Source: Kangiellaceae bacterium (GTDB taxonomy: Bacteria; Pseudomonadota; Gammaproteobacteria; Enterobacterales; Kangiellaceae). Taken from it: DNA of 64,000 nucleotides. The number at the start of each line of letters is the position of its first letter. Position 1 is the stretch's first letter. Below are positions 27,740 through 39,767 of the stretch, one piece after another. Both the position numbers and the translations under genes were made by a program. Below the pieces are notes generated by a model. The model saw only the letters and a list, made by a program, of their open reading frames with translations. It did not search any database and was not told the DNA's origin. The stretch lies in assembly GCA_026196875.1 (NCBI GenBank), contig JAPHTP010000072.1, forward strand, positions 1 to 64,000, in the 5' to 3' direction.

Positions 27740-27928
27740 TTAGTGAATCGAAGCATGGCCTCCGTACAAACGATAACCAGCCTTTACAATTTGGCTTTCT
27801 AAAACGTCACTGTTTTCGCAAAACTTTTCGGTGTTACTTGGTAAATGAAGTTCACCGCAACATGCACAAGCTTTAACTTTCATTCGACCTTTATGAAAAG
27901 TAGCCCACTGATGTTTAGTCTTAACCAT
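27740..27928 (-). CDS. small cysteine-rich protein, possible zinc-binding
   Basis: Protein of 62 aa, very basic at the N-terminus, with CACC at residues 21-24 followed by Cys37 and several His residues, which could form a small zinc knuckle. The ATG has a good GAGGAAAG site 7 nt upstream, which supports it as a real gene although it is short and stands alone. I do not recognise a named family. Predicted cytosolic. A nucleic-acid-binding role would be a guess from charge and Cys content only. Confidence 0.65.
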   Translation of the reverse strand: MVKTKHQWATFHKGRMKVKACACCGELHLPSNTEKFCENSDVLESQIVKAGYRLYGGHASIH

Positions 27929-28186
27929 AATGCTTTCCTCTACTGAAATTTTGGCATACTGAATTCCGATCTTTACAACTGCTCTCTAAAGACGGTTCCG
28001 TGTAAAACTCAAGAAACATTTTCTTCAAATTTCACATAAAAGCATAGATTAGTATTCTTAAAATCACCTGGTCGAAAAGAGTAAAATAATGTGAGAAATG
28101 TCTCAAAACCTGTAGGAAATTATCCATAAATTCGATTTTGAAATTAAAAGATTCTCGCCTTGAAATAATTTAATATGAAAATATAC

Positions 28187-28235
28187 CTAATTTCGCTTAA
28201 TTAGAATTAAAACAACCCATTTAAGCCGAAATTAG
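28187..28235. repeat. inverted repeat downstream of ligA; rest of 27929-28299 without gene
   Basis: CTAATTTCG (28187-28195) and CGAAATTAG (28227-28235), extended by TTAA/TTAA across a one-base bulge, with a 20-nt loop, 65-113 bp after the ligA stop on the minus strand. Possible mRNA 3' structure. The 371-bp stretch is very AT-rich and shows no open frame with a ribosome site. Confidence 0.4.
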
Positions 28236-28299
28236 AATAAATTAAGGAATTAAGTTTAAGAGATTTTTAATTACCGTTCATTATTTGAGAGGTAGCTAT

Positions 28300-31189
<2,890 letters not shown>

Positions 31190-31208
31190 AAATCTTAATT
31201 TAATTTCC

Positions 31209-34200
31209 TTATTGAGTGATAAGTTGCGCTGCTTCGTCTACATCAACAGCGACCAGTCGAGACGCTCCAGGCTCTTGCATGGTAACCCCTGCTAGCGCAG
31301 TTGCCATTTCCATGGACACCTTATTGTGGGTGATGTAGATGAACTGAAGAGTTTCAGACATTTCCTTAACCAATTTACAAAAGCGCCCTACGTTAGCGTC
31401 ATCCAGGGGCGCATCTACTTCGTCCAGCATACAGAAAGGTGCTGGATTCAATCTAAAGATAGAGAACACTAAGGATAAAGCAGTTAGCGCTTTCTCTCCA
31501 CCTGACAATAAATGTATGGTGCTGTTACGTTTGCCTGGAGGTCTCGCCATTACCGCTACGCCAGTGTCCAGTAGGTCTTCGCCTGTCAATTCAAGATAGG
31601 CATGACCGCCTCCGAATACTTTAGGGAAAAGCTCTTTCATGCCAGCATTTACTTTATCAAATGTTTCTTTAAAGCGCGTACGAGTCTCTTTATCTATTTT
31701 CTTAATTACACCTTCAAGCGTAGTCAAAGACTCTTCAAGGTCTTCAAACTGAGCATCAAGATAAATTTTACGCTCTGATTGTTGCTCATGTTCCTCTATT
31801 GCCGCAAGATTTATAGCACCTAGACGCTGGATTCTTCCGGCGACAGTTTCGATTCGTTTCTGCCACTCATCTTCAGAGGCATCTTCTTCCATGTTTGCTA
31901 AAATCTGTTCGATATCAAGCTCTTCGCCAGACAGACTCTCAGCTTGGTTTTTTTGCATGGTTGTGTTTTCTGACCATTGCATTTTTAGGCGCTCTAATCT
32001 GCTACGCACTGTTTGAGCCGATTGTTCGGCTTCATGTCGTTGTTTTTCAAATGTACGAATAAGCTTATCAACTTCTTCCAGCGCTTCACGTGCTTTGGCT
32101 AATTCCTGCTCAGACTCCAAACGTTTTTCCAACGCCGCTTCAAGCTCAATCTGCAGATCATCGTCTGGAGATTCGACTGTACCTAAATTTTCTTCGATAG
32201 ATAATTTGCGAGTTTGCAGTTCAGCAATTTGCGAATGCATACGCTGGTTTGTTGACTGAACTGAACTGATTTCTGATTTGACATTGGCAACCATCAGCTC
32301 ATATTTATGCGCCAGATCCTTAGCGCTATGTACTTGATTTCTTGCTTGTTCAAGTGCGTTTCGTTTATCTTCTCTAAAACGCGTTAATGACTCTTTCTTT
32401 TCTAGATCATCCGCCATTGCATCAACTAGCTTTTCCAAACTAGCCCGGCTTTGTGCAATTAGCTGTTCATCAGTTTCCAACTGATGCTTCAAATCTGCAT
32501 GTTCTTTGGTTAAGGATTCCTTGCGTTTGGCAACTTGTTCCATTTTCGCTTGATGAGAGCCAACTTTTGCGCGCAGTTCACTATAGCGTTTATTTGTCGC
32601 ACTCAACTGACGTTGCTTTTCTTCCCAATTTGCTTCCAGATCTTTTAATTTGTCTCTTTCGCTATCAGCAAGTTCAGAAAGATCTTCATACTTCGCTTCT
32701 AAAGTTTCTAACTCCAGTTGCAGCTGCTCGATTTCTTTTTCTCTTTCGAGAACGCTGGATTCATCCATTTCGCTTTTAGAAATACGCGCCCAGTTCTTAG
32801 CTATCCAGAAACCATCTTTAGTGATGATTGACTGAACTTCATTTAAACTACTTCTTTTGTTAAGAGCCTCTTCTACTGATTCAGATGTAATCACATTGTT
32901 CAATAGAGGAGCAACACTTCCAGCATTAGCTACTTTGCTTAACAAACTTTGCGAGTCAACTTGCAAATCTGAGGTTGCAGATTCATCAACAAGAATAAGC
33001 TTTCCTTCTGAAAGTTTCTCGAAATCACTGAGCAAATCGCCAAATCCATTAACTTCAACTGCTTCCAAGTGGTCACCAAGAACAATTTCTACGGCCTTCT
33101 CCCAGCCACCGTCCACTCGTAAATTCTGGGCGAGCTTTTTATTATTGTTAAGTTGCTTTTGGGCTAACCAAGAATCGACTTCCGCACTGTCTGCGCCTAA
33201 TGCAGCCTTCTGCAATGCAGTCAGTGAAATATGTTTACTTTGCGTTTGCTGAAGCTCATGTCTGCATTTATCTAAATCGGACTGACGATCACGTCGAGAC
33301 TCCCTTAAATCCGAAATCTCTTCTAGCATATTATCGACGGCCTCAGATAAGACTTCGGTCTCCTCCTCAGCTTTGCTCAACTCTACCGAAGCTTCTAGCA
33401 TACTCTCTTCAATTGGTTCAGCATTGATTTGCGCCAGCTCAGCATCATTGCTTTCGATCCTTTTCGCCAGTCGCTCGATGACTCGTTCGAAATGCTGAAT
33501 TCGAGTTCGTTCAACTTCCATTTTTTGGCTGTTTTCAGAACTTTCTTTATTATATTCGTCCCACTTTTGCTCCCAATCGAGCATTGAAGATTCAATTTCG
33601 GCCAAGGCATCTTGCGCTTGCTCTACCGTACTTTGGTGCAACTCCAACTCAGGCTCAGCTTCCAATAATCGAGCTTGGAGATCTTCAATCTGAACTTCAT
33701 CCTCAGACATTTGCTCCATCATCTGTTTAAGCGAACCAGATACTTGACTTAAGTCCTCATTCAGCTGACTGCGACGTTCTTTCTTGTGGGCAATTCCTTG
33801 CTCTAACCTAGCAATATCAGCCCCAACGCCATAGAATCGCCCTTGCGCTTGATTGAATTGCTCAGTTAACTCAATATGTTGTTCACGAGTTTGTTCAATT
33901 TGATTGTCTGCATGCCGCTGGTCAGCCACTCGCGCTTCAAGCTCAGTATCCAGCTTATTGATTTCGTTAGTCAGGTTTTCAGCTTGACCATGGAACTTTC
34001 GCCACTTCAAAGCCGAGAGCTCACTTTTTAGCTGTCTCTCTTGTTGTTTGAAATCCTTATATTTTGTCGCAGCATTAGCCTGGCGTTGCAAATGAGCCAA
34101 CTGTTTGCCGAGTTCTTCTCTAATATCTGACAACCGTTCCATATTTTCACGAGTATGGCGAATACGGTTCTCTGTTTCACGACGTCTTTCTTTATACTTG

Positions 34201-34712
34201 GAGATGCCCGCGGCTTCTTCTAAAAATACTCTTAGTTCCTGTGGTTTGGACTCGATTAAGCGGGAAATCATTCCCTGCTCAATGATCGCATAGCTTCTTG
34301 GGCCAAGACCCGTGCCTAAAAATATATCGGTAATATCTTTTCTACGGCATTTCGTGCCGTTAAGGTAATAACTGGCTTGCCCCTCTCGAGTTACACTCCG
34401 CCGAATTGAGACCTCTGAGTAGTTAGCATACTCCCCGGTCAAGGTACCATCTGAATTATCGAAGACTAACTCGATACTTGCTTGGCCCACCGGCTTACGA
34501 GCTGTAGAGCCGTTAAAGATAACATCAGTCATCGAATCCCCGCGTAAATGCTTGGCAGAAGATTCCCCCATTACCCAGCGAACCGCATCGATTAAGTTTG
34601 ACTTTCCACAACCATTAGGCCCAACAATTGCCGTTAAATTCTCTGGAAAAGGTACGCTAGTAGGGTCAACGAATGACTTAAAGCCGGCCAGTTTTATTTG
34701 TTTTAAACGCAT
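31209..34712 (-). CDS. smc: chromosome partition protein SMC
   Basis: Structural maintenance of chromosomes ATPase of 1167 aa. The Walker A motif GPNGCGKSN is at residues 31-39, followed by two long coiled-coil arms around a hinge (about residues 500-660), with the ABC signature LLSGGEKALTALSL and Walker B FCMLDEVDAPLDD near the C-terminus. An SMC-ScpAB system is implied and not MukBEF. scpA and scpB are not in this window. It is divergent from the small gene and cysZ at 34807-35723 and heads smc-zipA-ligA. Confidence 0.97.
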   Translation of the reverse strand: MRLKQIKLAGFKSFVDPTSVPFPENLTAIVGPNGCGKSNLIDAVRWVMGESSAKHLRGDSMTDVIFNGSTARKPVGQASIELVFDNSDGTLTGEYANYSEVSIRRSVTREGQASYYLNGTKCRRKDITDIFLGTGLGPRSYAIIEQGMISRLIESKPQELRVFLEEAAGISKYKERRRETENRIRHTRENMERLSDIREELGKQLAHLQRQANAATKYKDFKQQERQLKSELSALKWRKFHGQAENLTNEINKLDTELEARVADQRHADNQIEQTREQHIELTEQFNQAQGRFYGVGADIARLEQGIAHKKERRSQLNEDLSQVSGSLKQMMEQMSEDEVQIEDLQARLLEAEPELELHQSTVEQAQDALAEIESSMLDWEQKWDEYNKESSENSQKMEVERTRIQHFERVIERLAKRIESNDAELAQINAEPIEESMLEASVELSKAEEETEVLSEAVDNMLEEISDLRESRRDRQSDLDKCRHELQQTQSKHISLTALQKAALGADSAEVDSWLAQKQLNNNKKLAQNLRVDGGWEKAVEIVLGDHLEAVEVNGFGDLLSDFEKLSEGKLILVDESATSDLQVDSQSLLSKVANAGSVAPLLNNVITSESVEEALNKRSSLNEVQSIITKDGFWIAKNWARISKSEMDESSVLEREKEIEQLQLELETLEAKYEDLSELADSERDKLKDLEANWEEKQRQLSATNKRYSELRAKVGSHQAKMEQVAKRKESLTKEHADLKHQLETDEQLIAQSRASLEKLVDAMADDLEKKESLTRFREDKRNALEQARNQVHSAKDLAHKYELMVANVKSEISSVQSTNQRMHSQIAELQTRKLSIEENLGTVESPDDDLQIELEAALEKRLESEQELAKAREALEEVDKLIRTFEKQRHEAEQSAQTVRSRLERLKMQWSENTTMQKNQAESLSGEELDIEQILANMEEDASEDEWQKRIETVAGRIQRLGAINLAAIEEHEQQSERKIYLDAQFEDLEESLTTLEGVIKKIDKETRTRFKETFDKVNAGMKELFPKVFGGGHAYLELTGEDLLDTGVAVMARPPGKRNSTIHLLSGGEKALTALSLVFSIFRLNPAPFCMLDEVDAPLDDANVGRFCKLVKEMSETLQFIYITHNKVSMEMATALAGVTMQEPGASRLVAVDVDEAAQLITQ

Positions 34713-34755
34713 TCCTGATTTCTTATATGATATCTTTTATGTATATTTTTTGACT

Positions 34756-34764
34756 TGTTATACT
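34756..34764 (+). promoter_or_regulatory. candidate extended -10 promoter for the small gene and cysZ
   Basis: TG-T-TATACT, an extended -10 element with five of six consensus bases, 42 bp before the ATG at 34807. The -35 region (TTTATG) is poor, as is common with extended -10 promoters. It would drive the 52-codon frame and cysZ together. Confidence 0.5.
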
Positions 34765-34806
34765 AATTTCCACTCTCACCCGCCCTATCATTCAAGGAGC
34801 TTACTA

Positions 34807-34965
34807 ATGGGAGTGGTTAAGCCTGAATTATTGAGCCGTTTATCTCCTTCAAGAGACCCGTCTATTTGTTTACATTTTTACGGTGGCTATATCGAACGCA
34901 TTAGTTTAAATTATTTCCTCAATAAAACACATAAAAAATCGAATGATTTAGGGCTTAATTTGTAA
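34807..34965 (+). CDS. candidate 52-aa protein or leader peptide coupled to cysZ
   Basis: Open frame of 52 codons starting at an ATG with a perfect AAGGAG site 7 nt upstream and a candidate extended -10 promoter about 42 bp upstream. Its TAA stop ends 2 nt before the cysZ ATG, so translation of the two would be coupled. The product begins MGVVKPELLSRL, is basic, and has no membrane segment. I recognise no family. It may be a genuine small protein or a leader peptide that sets cysZ translation; it is not a shadow of another gene, because smc ends its start region at 34712. Confidence 0.5.
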   Translation: MGVVKPELLSRLSPSRDPSICLHFYGGYIERISLNYFLNKTHKKSNDLGLNL

Positions 34966-34967
34966 AT

Positions 34968-35723
34968 ATGCAAAACAATGCTTTTAGTGGTGCTCATTAT
35001 TTGAGCAAAGGATTTAATCTTATCAGAAAACCGGGAATTAGAATTTATGTTCTTATCCCATTGCTAATCAACTTAGTACTGCTGAGTGCAGCAACAATAT
35101 ACGCTTTCAACCAAATAGACTCCTGGTATGAAAGCTTGCGTCAAAGCGAGTATTCGTGGGTCCAGTGGTCGGTAGAGAATCTTAGTTGGTTAATTTGGCC
35201 ACTCATTGTAATTAGCGTTTTACTGGTTGTTTTCTTCCTATTTGCGTTCATAGCTAATTGGATTGCAGCCCCGTTTAATGGATTATTAGCAGAGGCCGTT
35301 GAAGTTCATCTCAGCGGTGATGATTACCGAGGACAAGCTTTTAGCTGGTCTCTATTCGTTAAAGATATACCGAGACTCTTTGCCAGAGAATGGCGTAAGT
35401 TACTTTACTTTTTACCTAGGGCTATCGGTTGTTTGCTTTTATTTTTACTCACCTTTTGGAACCCCTTCTTTTTCCTTGCGCCAGTAGTTTGGTTTATTTT
35501 TAATTCCTGGATGGCAGCCATTCAATACATCGATTATCCTATGGACAACCACCGGATCCCATTTAATCAAATGCTGCAAGAAATTAAGCTACGAAAGTCT
35601 GGCTCTATGGGATTTGGAGCCATGGTGATGCTGTTAACCATGATTCCTATACTAAACATTTTAGTAATGCCCGCTGCGGTTGCTGGGGCAACAAACCTTT
35701 GGTTTGATCATTTTAGAGAATAA
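34968..35723 (+). CDS. cysZ: sulfate transporter CysZ family protein
   Basis: Inner-membrane protein of 251 aa that brings sulfate into the cell for cysteine synthesis. It opens with GAHYLSKGFNLIRKPGIR, the conserved start of the family, followed by hydrophobic segments near residues 25-47, 71-98, 145-180 and 218-240, and the central ANWIAAPFNGLLAE motif. The start is at 34968, 2 nt after the stop of the small upstream frame. The gene order zipA/ligA near cysZ is widespread in gammaproteobacteria (there cysZ-zipA-ligA). Family members outside enteric bacteria are also called EI24-domain proteins. Confidence 0.92.
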   Translation: MQNNAFSGAHYLSKGFNLIRKPGIRIYVLIPLLINLVLLSAATIYAFNQIDSWYESLRQSEYSWVQWSVENLSWLIWPLIVISVLLVVFFLFAFIANWIAAPFNGLLAEAVEVHLSGDDYRGQAFSWSLFVKDIPRLFAREWRKLLYFLPRAIGCLLLFLLTFWNPFFFLAPVVWFIFNSWMAAIQYIDYPMDNHRIPFNQMLQEIKLRKSGSMGFGAMVMLLTMIPILNILVMPAAVAGATNLWFDHFRE

Positions 35724-35787
35724 TTCGACAAATGGAGCTGCTTTAGAAACAAAAGTTGCTTTGGATCCAGAAGCTACCTTAAAAACA

Positions 35788-36366
35788 TTAGTCAGTTAGC
35801 TTTAAATGGTCAATTGAAGGCTGAGGATGTTCTTCAGGCTCTTTCTCGGGTAAAATTCTTTCACCAGCTGCGGCAAGCGACAGCTCACTCGTATCGACGT
35901 CTCGCTTTTCGTATACCTTTGGCGGCAAAATTTGTGCACCAACTTCCGCTACAGTCAAATTATCAGAGTTCTCAGCTTCTGAACTTCCAGCTTCACTAGA
36001 ATTTTCTGCGGTTGAGACAGCAACATTTGCAGTACTAGGAGCAGTTGCCGCGGGAGCATCGCTAGACGGCGCATTTGTCTGCGTTTGAGGGGCAGCTTGT
36101 CTTTCCGTTGCCGCACTTTCGACTTCCTGGCTTTCTACTTCCTGAATAAGAGCAAGTGCACCTGCATTTTTTAATGCCGACTGGTACTTCATTGCACCCG
36201 CATAATCTAAGTCTTTTCTGATAACCACTTCTTGGCCACCAAATAGACGTTCGATGGCTTGCTCATTTGATTTGAACAGTTTAGCCAAATTCTGTTTTAC
36301 TTGGGTCAAATCTTGGGATTTTACGATTTGACCTCGAAAAACAACATTAAATTTGCCATCTATCAT
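35788..36366 (-). CDS. hypothetical protein with low-complexity linker and C-terminal repeats
   Basis: Protein of 192 aa in three parts. Residues 1-75 form a compact domain (FNVVFRGQIVKSQDLTQVKQ, then LFGGQEVVIRKDLDYAGA and KYQSALKNAGA) like one found at the start of many uncharacterised gammaproteobacterial proteins. Residues 76-140 are rich in Ala, Ser, Thr and Glu. The end holds two related motifs, LTVAEVGAQILPPK and LSLAAAGERILPEK. There is no signal peptide. No function can be assigned. It is convergent with cysZ and divergent from smrA. Confidence 0.7.
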   Translation of the reverse strand: MIDGKFNVVFRGQIVKSQDLTQVKQNLAKLFKSNEQAIERLFGGQEVVIRKDLDYAGAMKYQSALKNAGALALIQEVESQEVESAATERQAAPQTQTNAPSSDAPAATAPSTANVAVSTAENSSEAGSSEAENSDNLTVAEVGAQILPPKVYEKRDVDTSELSLAAAGERILPEKEPEEHPQPSIDHLKLTD

Positions 36367-36495
36367 CTTGATTTTCCAGGAATTACAATTGTGTCTAAAA
36401 TCATTATAGAAAAATTAACGCCCAATTTCACCTATCCTAAAAGCACAAAATCTCATAAAATTGAACTGTTACAGAAGTAAACTAATAATTAGGCT

Positions 36496-37065
36496 ATGCA
36501 AAACTCTGACGATATCAATGATTTTCTTGCTGAAATGGGTGATGTAAACCAACTCAAGCAAGATAAAATTGCAAAAACCCATAAAAAGACTCCAACTACC
36601 AATCCAATTTACCGGCAAAAAATGGCAGCGTCTTTTGGACGTAAAGACCGCAATTTTTTAACTGACGGAGAGGTGGAACCGGTAGAACCGCTCGAAGTTT
36701 TGAGTTTTAAATTGGACGGAATTCAACCAGGCGTGTTTAAAAAGCTTAGGCAAGGAAAATACGGTTTCGACTTCCATTTGGACCTTCACCGTAAAACGGT
36801 AGCCGAAGCACGCCACGAGGTATATGAACTATTGCGTACTGCAGGTAGTTTTAATCGACGAGTACTACTGATAACTCACGGAAAGGGCATTCAAAGCAAT
36901 CCACCAGCCAGACTAAAAAGCTATGTAAATCATTGGCTTAAGCAGGTAGACCTAGTATTGGCTTTTCACTCAGCCCAACCCCAACATGGTGGCACAGGTT
37001 CTGTTTATGTTCTGCTCAAAAAACCAGAGCAAGAGAATCGCATTAACCAGACCAAATATGATTAA
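36496..37065 (+). CDS. smrA: Smr domain DNA endonuclease SmrA-like
   Basis: Protein of 189 aa with an N-terminal basic region and a C-terminal Smr domain related to the MutS2 C-terminus. The Smr signatures are LDLHRKTVAEA, LLITHGKG and GGTGSVYVLLK. The N-terminal region (FGRKDRNFLTDGEVEPVEP) matches the SmrA/YdaL branch of gammaproteobacteria. Family members nick branched DNA or cleave RNA; the exact substrate is not known. Transcribed alone between two genes facing the other way. Confidence 0.92.
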   Translation: MQNSDDINDFLAEMGDVNQLKQDKIAKTHKKTPTTNPIYRQKMAASFGRKDRNFLTDGEVEPVEPLEVLSFKLDGIQPGVFKKLRQGKYGFDFHLDLHRKTVAEARHEVYELLRTAGSFNRRVLLITHGKGIQSNPPARLKSYVNHWLKQVDLVLAFHSAQPQHGGTGSVYVLLKKPEQENRINQTKYD

Positions 37066-37113
37066 CGGCTAATGATTAGTAGTCTATAATCAACAACTTG
37101 AACTTGAGACTCT

Positions 37114-37500
37114 TTAATTGTCTTTGTCTTTTTTCTTAAGAGTTTTATTGAGTTCTTCTTTGGAGAGGCTGTCTTCCACTTGGAACTTTAAATCTCCCAT
37201 ACGTATCTCTTCATAGTTAGCCACGTCTGGTTTTCTTTCACTTACATGAACTTCACCATTTTCATCAACCCAACGATACATGACTTGATCGGCATATCCC
37301 CCCATCGGCAATCGACCTTCCTTTATCTTGCCTCCTTTAAAAATGGTACCGACGTCAGTTAAAAATGAACCAACCGTGCCTTCAGTTTTATATTTGTGTA
37401 CAGCCAAACTCATTTGACCGAAGTCTCGACCACCAAACATTTGCAAGCCAACGATGATTAAAGCGAAGGCGATTAAAACAATAAAAAGCTTTTTCAACAT
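37114..37500 (-). CDS. DUF4124-like protein with N-terminal membrane anchor
   Basis: Protein of 128 aa with one hydrophobic N-terminal helix (residues about 5-20) and a short DUF4124-type motif MYRWVDENGEVHVSERKP near residue 74, the YxWxDenG-x-v-h-xS core of that family. The charged C-terminal tail ends in KKKDKDN. DUF4124 proteins are periplasmic and often have no known role. A similar motif lies in the protein at 47620-48018. Stands alone, convergent with smrA. Confidence 0.72.
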   Translation of the reverse strand: MLKKLFIVLIAFALIIVGLQMFGGRDFGQMSLAVHKYKTEGTVGSFLTDVGTIFKGGKIKEGRLPMGGYADQVMYRWVDENGEVHVSERKPDVANYEEIRMGDLKFQVEDSLSKEELNKTLKKKDKDN

Positions 37501-37695
37501 GCCTAATCCTAAGGGTTATGACAAAAAGGACTTTTAGATAATACTACCTATAGATAACGCCTTCAACGCAACTAAGTGGCTGAAGTTACATTTAAGCACC
37601 TATTCAAGCTAAACCATCACATATGGTTCAGCGCTGAATTAGGCGACTTAAAAATAGGAAGATCGCTAGAAAATTAGATAGGTAAGTTCAAAAAA

Positions 37696-39738
37696 CTAAA
37701 GCCGTTTTAATCGAGTACCAGTCTCTCGCACATAGTAAGGTTGTTTAGGCGGCACATCAAACTCGAAGAACATTGTTGCCCGATGGGCTATTTTTTGACC
37801 ATCTTTAACTGCTGGTTGGTATTTCCACCGGCGTAACTTTGACTTAATCTCTTTTACAAATAACCGCGAATCCGCAGTTTTGAACTCCATGTCAACGACT
37901 TTGCCTTCTTCATTAATTACAAAGTCAACTTTAACACTGCCGCTAAGCTTTTGGTAATAGGCTTCCGCTGGATACACTGGATAAGGCGTATTTAGCGCCC
38001 GAGGCTCTACAAAACGCTCCTCTCGCCGCGAGTTATGTAACAATAGTTTAAGTTTATTTTCTTCATCATCAGCAACTAAATCTTTAATCTTAGCAACCTT
38101 ATTTACTGCCGCGTCTGGTTTGATTTGGCCCTTAGTGTTTTGGTTAACTGTTGAAGCTCTCTTATCAAGCTTGGCAACTTTCAATTTGTCATTTTTTTTG
38201 CCTTGAGCTTCACTTGTCGGCTGCGAAGATCTGGTTAAGCTAGCAACCTTTTTCGCAGAATCTATATTGCTGCCAGTGTCAGCTGCATGCCTAGCAGAAC
38301 TAACTGCTTTTATATTACTTGAGTTCGAAGTCTTAAGCGTATTTTTAGTTCGATCTTCCCTCAATGAAGAAGTTGATGAAGCTTTGTGTGTCGCTGAAAA
38401 CTTTGGCTGCTGAACTTCCGCCGCGTCTTGTTGGGCACTACTATTATTAGTGGCTATTTCTTTCGGCACTTTATTCGATTTAACAGGCTCTAATGACGCA
38501 GTATTTTTATTAGTAGGGCTAGGAGAGTCATCTCTAAGTCTCTTGTCATTTGCAGAGCTAACGATTAATGAATCCCTAGCAGGCTTAACTACAGGGGTTG
38601 CGTCCGATGTGTCAACGTAACCGATAAGACTACCTGCCTCTATTGGCGACTGATTACCAGATAACACGACACTCGAAGACGGAAAGTTTACCTGTGAAAG
38701 CCCGTTAGTCGCAGCAATCGCTGTAAAACTAAACACTATCGCAGTAATTAACATTAGTAAGCTATTTATCGAAGGTAAATGCCTGTTTTCGCTTGATACT
38801 ATTCTAAAAATACGTTTTTTAAGATGACCATCCGAAGCAGCAACCGCCATCAATGAATAATTTCCTTGCTTAAGTTCAGCAGTATTCAAAAGTGCTTTAG
38901 CTAAGCTTAGGCGGTTAGACTGATTGTCCCCGAGGGCCGCTAAAGCCATGGAGTCGCAAATAAACTCTCTTTCTTCACGTACTATCTTATTTATCCAGTA
39001 AACGCACGGGTGATAGAAAAATATGACTTGAATAAAGCCTTGCATAAGATTCACGGCAAAATCAAAGCGCTTAACATGCGCTAACTCATGGGCAATAACC
39101 AACGCCAGCTGTTGGCGCTCTAATCCAACGGCTATTGCTATTGGCAGCAAAATAGTTGGTTTTAACCATCCGATAACAACTGGGACTTTAACGATATTAG
39201 ATTTTAGTACCTTGACAGGCCGAGTTACCGCCAACTTTTCCAATAGGTTATCAGCAATTTCTTGAATTTCGTGAGATACTGGTCTTACCCCTACTCTGGT
39301 CATGGTGTAGGTTTTCTGTATATCCCAACACAACTTAGCTAGCGCAATAAATACGCCGATAAACCAAAGCAAAACAACATCTAACTCGCTTAAACCAAAC
39401 TGCCAGTCATCTGAGCCGGCGGTTGATTGGACAAAGGTGCTCTCTGCAACAACAGGACTAATAAGTTGAGTGATAGCTGATGACTCAACTACCTTCGCCA
39501 GGGTTACAGGCTCGTGAAAATCTGAGACAAGAGAATACGTAATAAATGGAGCTGCGCAGCAACTAATTAGAGCCGCAACGGACAAACTGTATCTTAACCG
39601 ATATCTGTTTTGCGGGATAAAATATAGAGCTATTCTTAATGAACAAGCAATAATCAACGCTTGCCAGCTGAAATGCAATAAGCTCAAAGCCAAGCTTTCA
39701 ATAACTTGAGCATCAATTAATTGCAAGAAAATGTCCAT
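37696..39738 (-). CDS. BlaR1/MecR1-type M56 metallopeptidase fused to a TonB C-terminal domain
   Basis: Protein of 680 aa. The N-terminal 330 residues hold four or more membrane helices and an M56 peptidase with HELAH (residues 217-221) and the third zinc ligand in the REEREFICD segment. A long Ser/Lys/Asn-rich linker (about 350-560) follows. Residues about 585-670 form a TonB C-terminal domain (YPAEAYYQKLSGSVKVDF, VVDMEFKTADS, LRRWKYQPAVKDG). In known BlaR1/MecR1 systems such proteins sense beta-lactams and cleave the BlaI repressor; here the usual penicillin-binding sensor domain is absent and TonB takes its place. The blaI-type gene lies 29 bp upstream, so they form one operon. Confidence 0.9.
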   Translation of the reverse strand: MDIFLQLIDAQVIESLALSLLHFSWQALIIACSLRIALYFIPQNRYRLRYSLSVAALISCCAAPFITYSLVSDFHEPVTLAKVVESSAITQLISPVVAESTFVQSTAGSDDWQFGLSELDVVLLWFIGVFIALAKLCWDIQKTYTMTRVGVRPVSHEIQEIADNLLEKLAVTRPVKVLKSNIVKVPVVIGWLKPTILLPIAIAVGLERQQLALVIAHELAHVKRFDFAVNLMQGFIQVIFFYHPCVYWINKIVREEREFICDSMALAALGDNQSNRLSLAKALLNTAELKQGNYSLMAVAASDGHLKKRIFRIVSSENRHLPSINSLLMLITAIVFSFTAIAATNGLSQVNFPSSSVVLSGNQSPIEAGSLIGYVDTSDATPVVKPARDSLIVSSANDKRLRDDSPSPTNKNTASLEPVKSNKVPKEIATNNSSAQQDAAEVQQPKFSATHKASSTSSLREDRTKNTLKTSNSSNIKAVSSARHAADTGSNIDSAKKVASLTRSSQPTSEAQGKKNDKLKVAKLDKRASTVNQNTKGQIKPDAAVNKVAKIKDLVADDEENKLKLLLHNSRREERFVEPRALNTPYPVYPAEAYYQKLSGSVKVDFVINEEGKVVDMEFKTADSRLFVKEIKSKLRRWKYQPAVKDGQKIAHRATMFFEFDVPPKQPYYVRETGTRLKRL

Positions 39739-39767
39739 CTGCCGCTAATCCCAGGAATATAGTCTTG

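Noticed and set aside
34552-34806. A long plus-strand reading frame ahead of the small cysZ-linked gene, opposite the smc start
   Set aside because: Up to 34712 it is antisense to smc and reads as low-quality protein; only the part from the ATG at 34807, with its own ribosome site, is credible.
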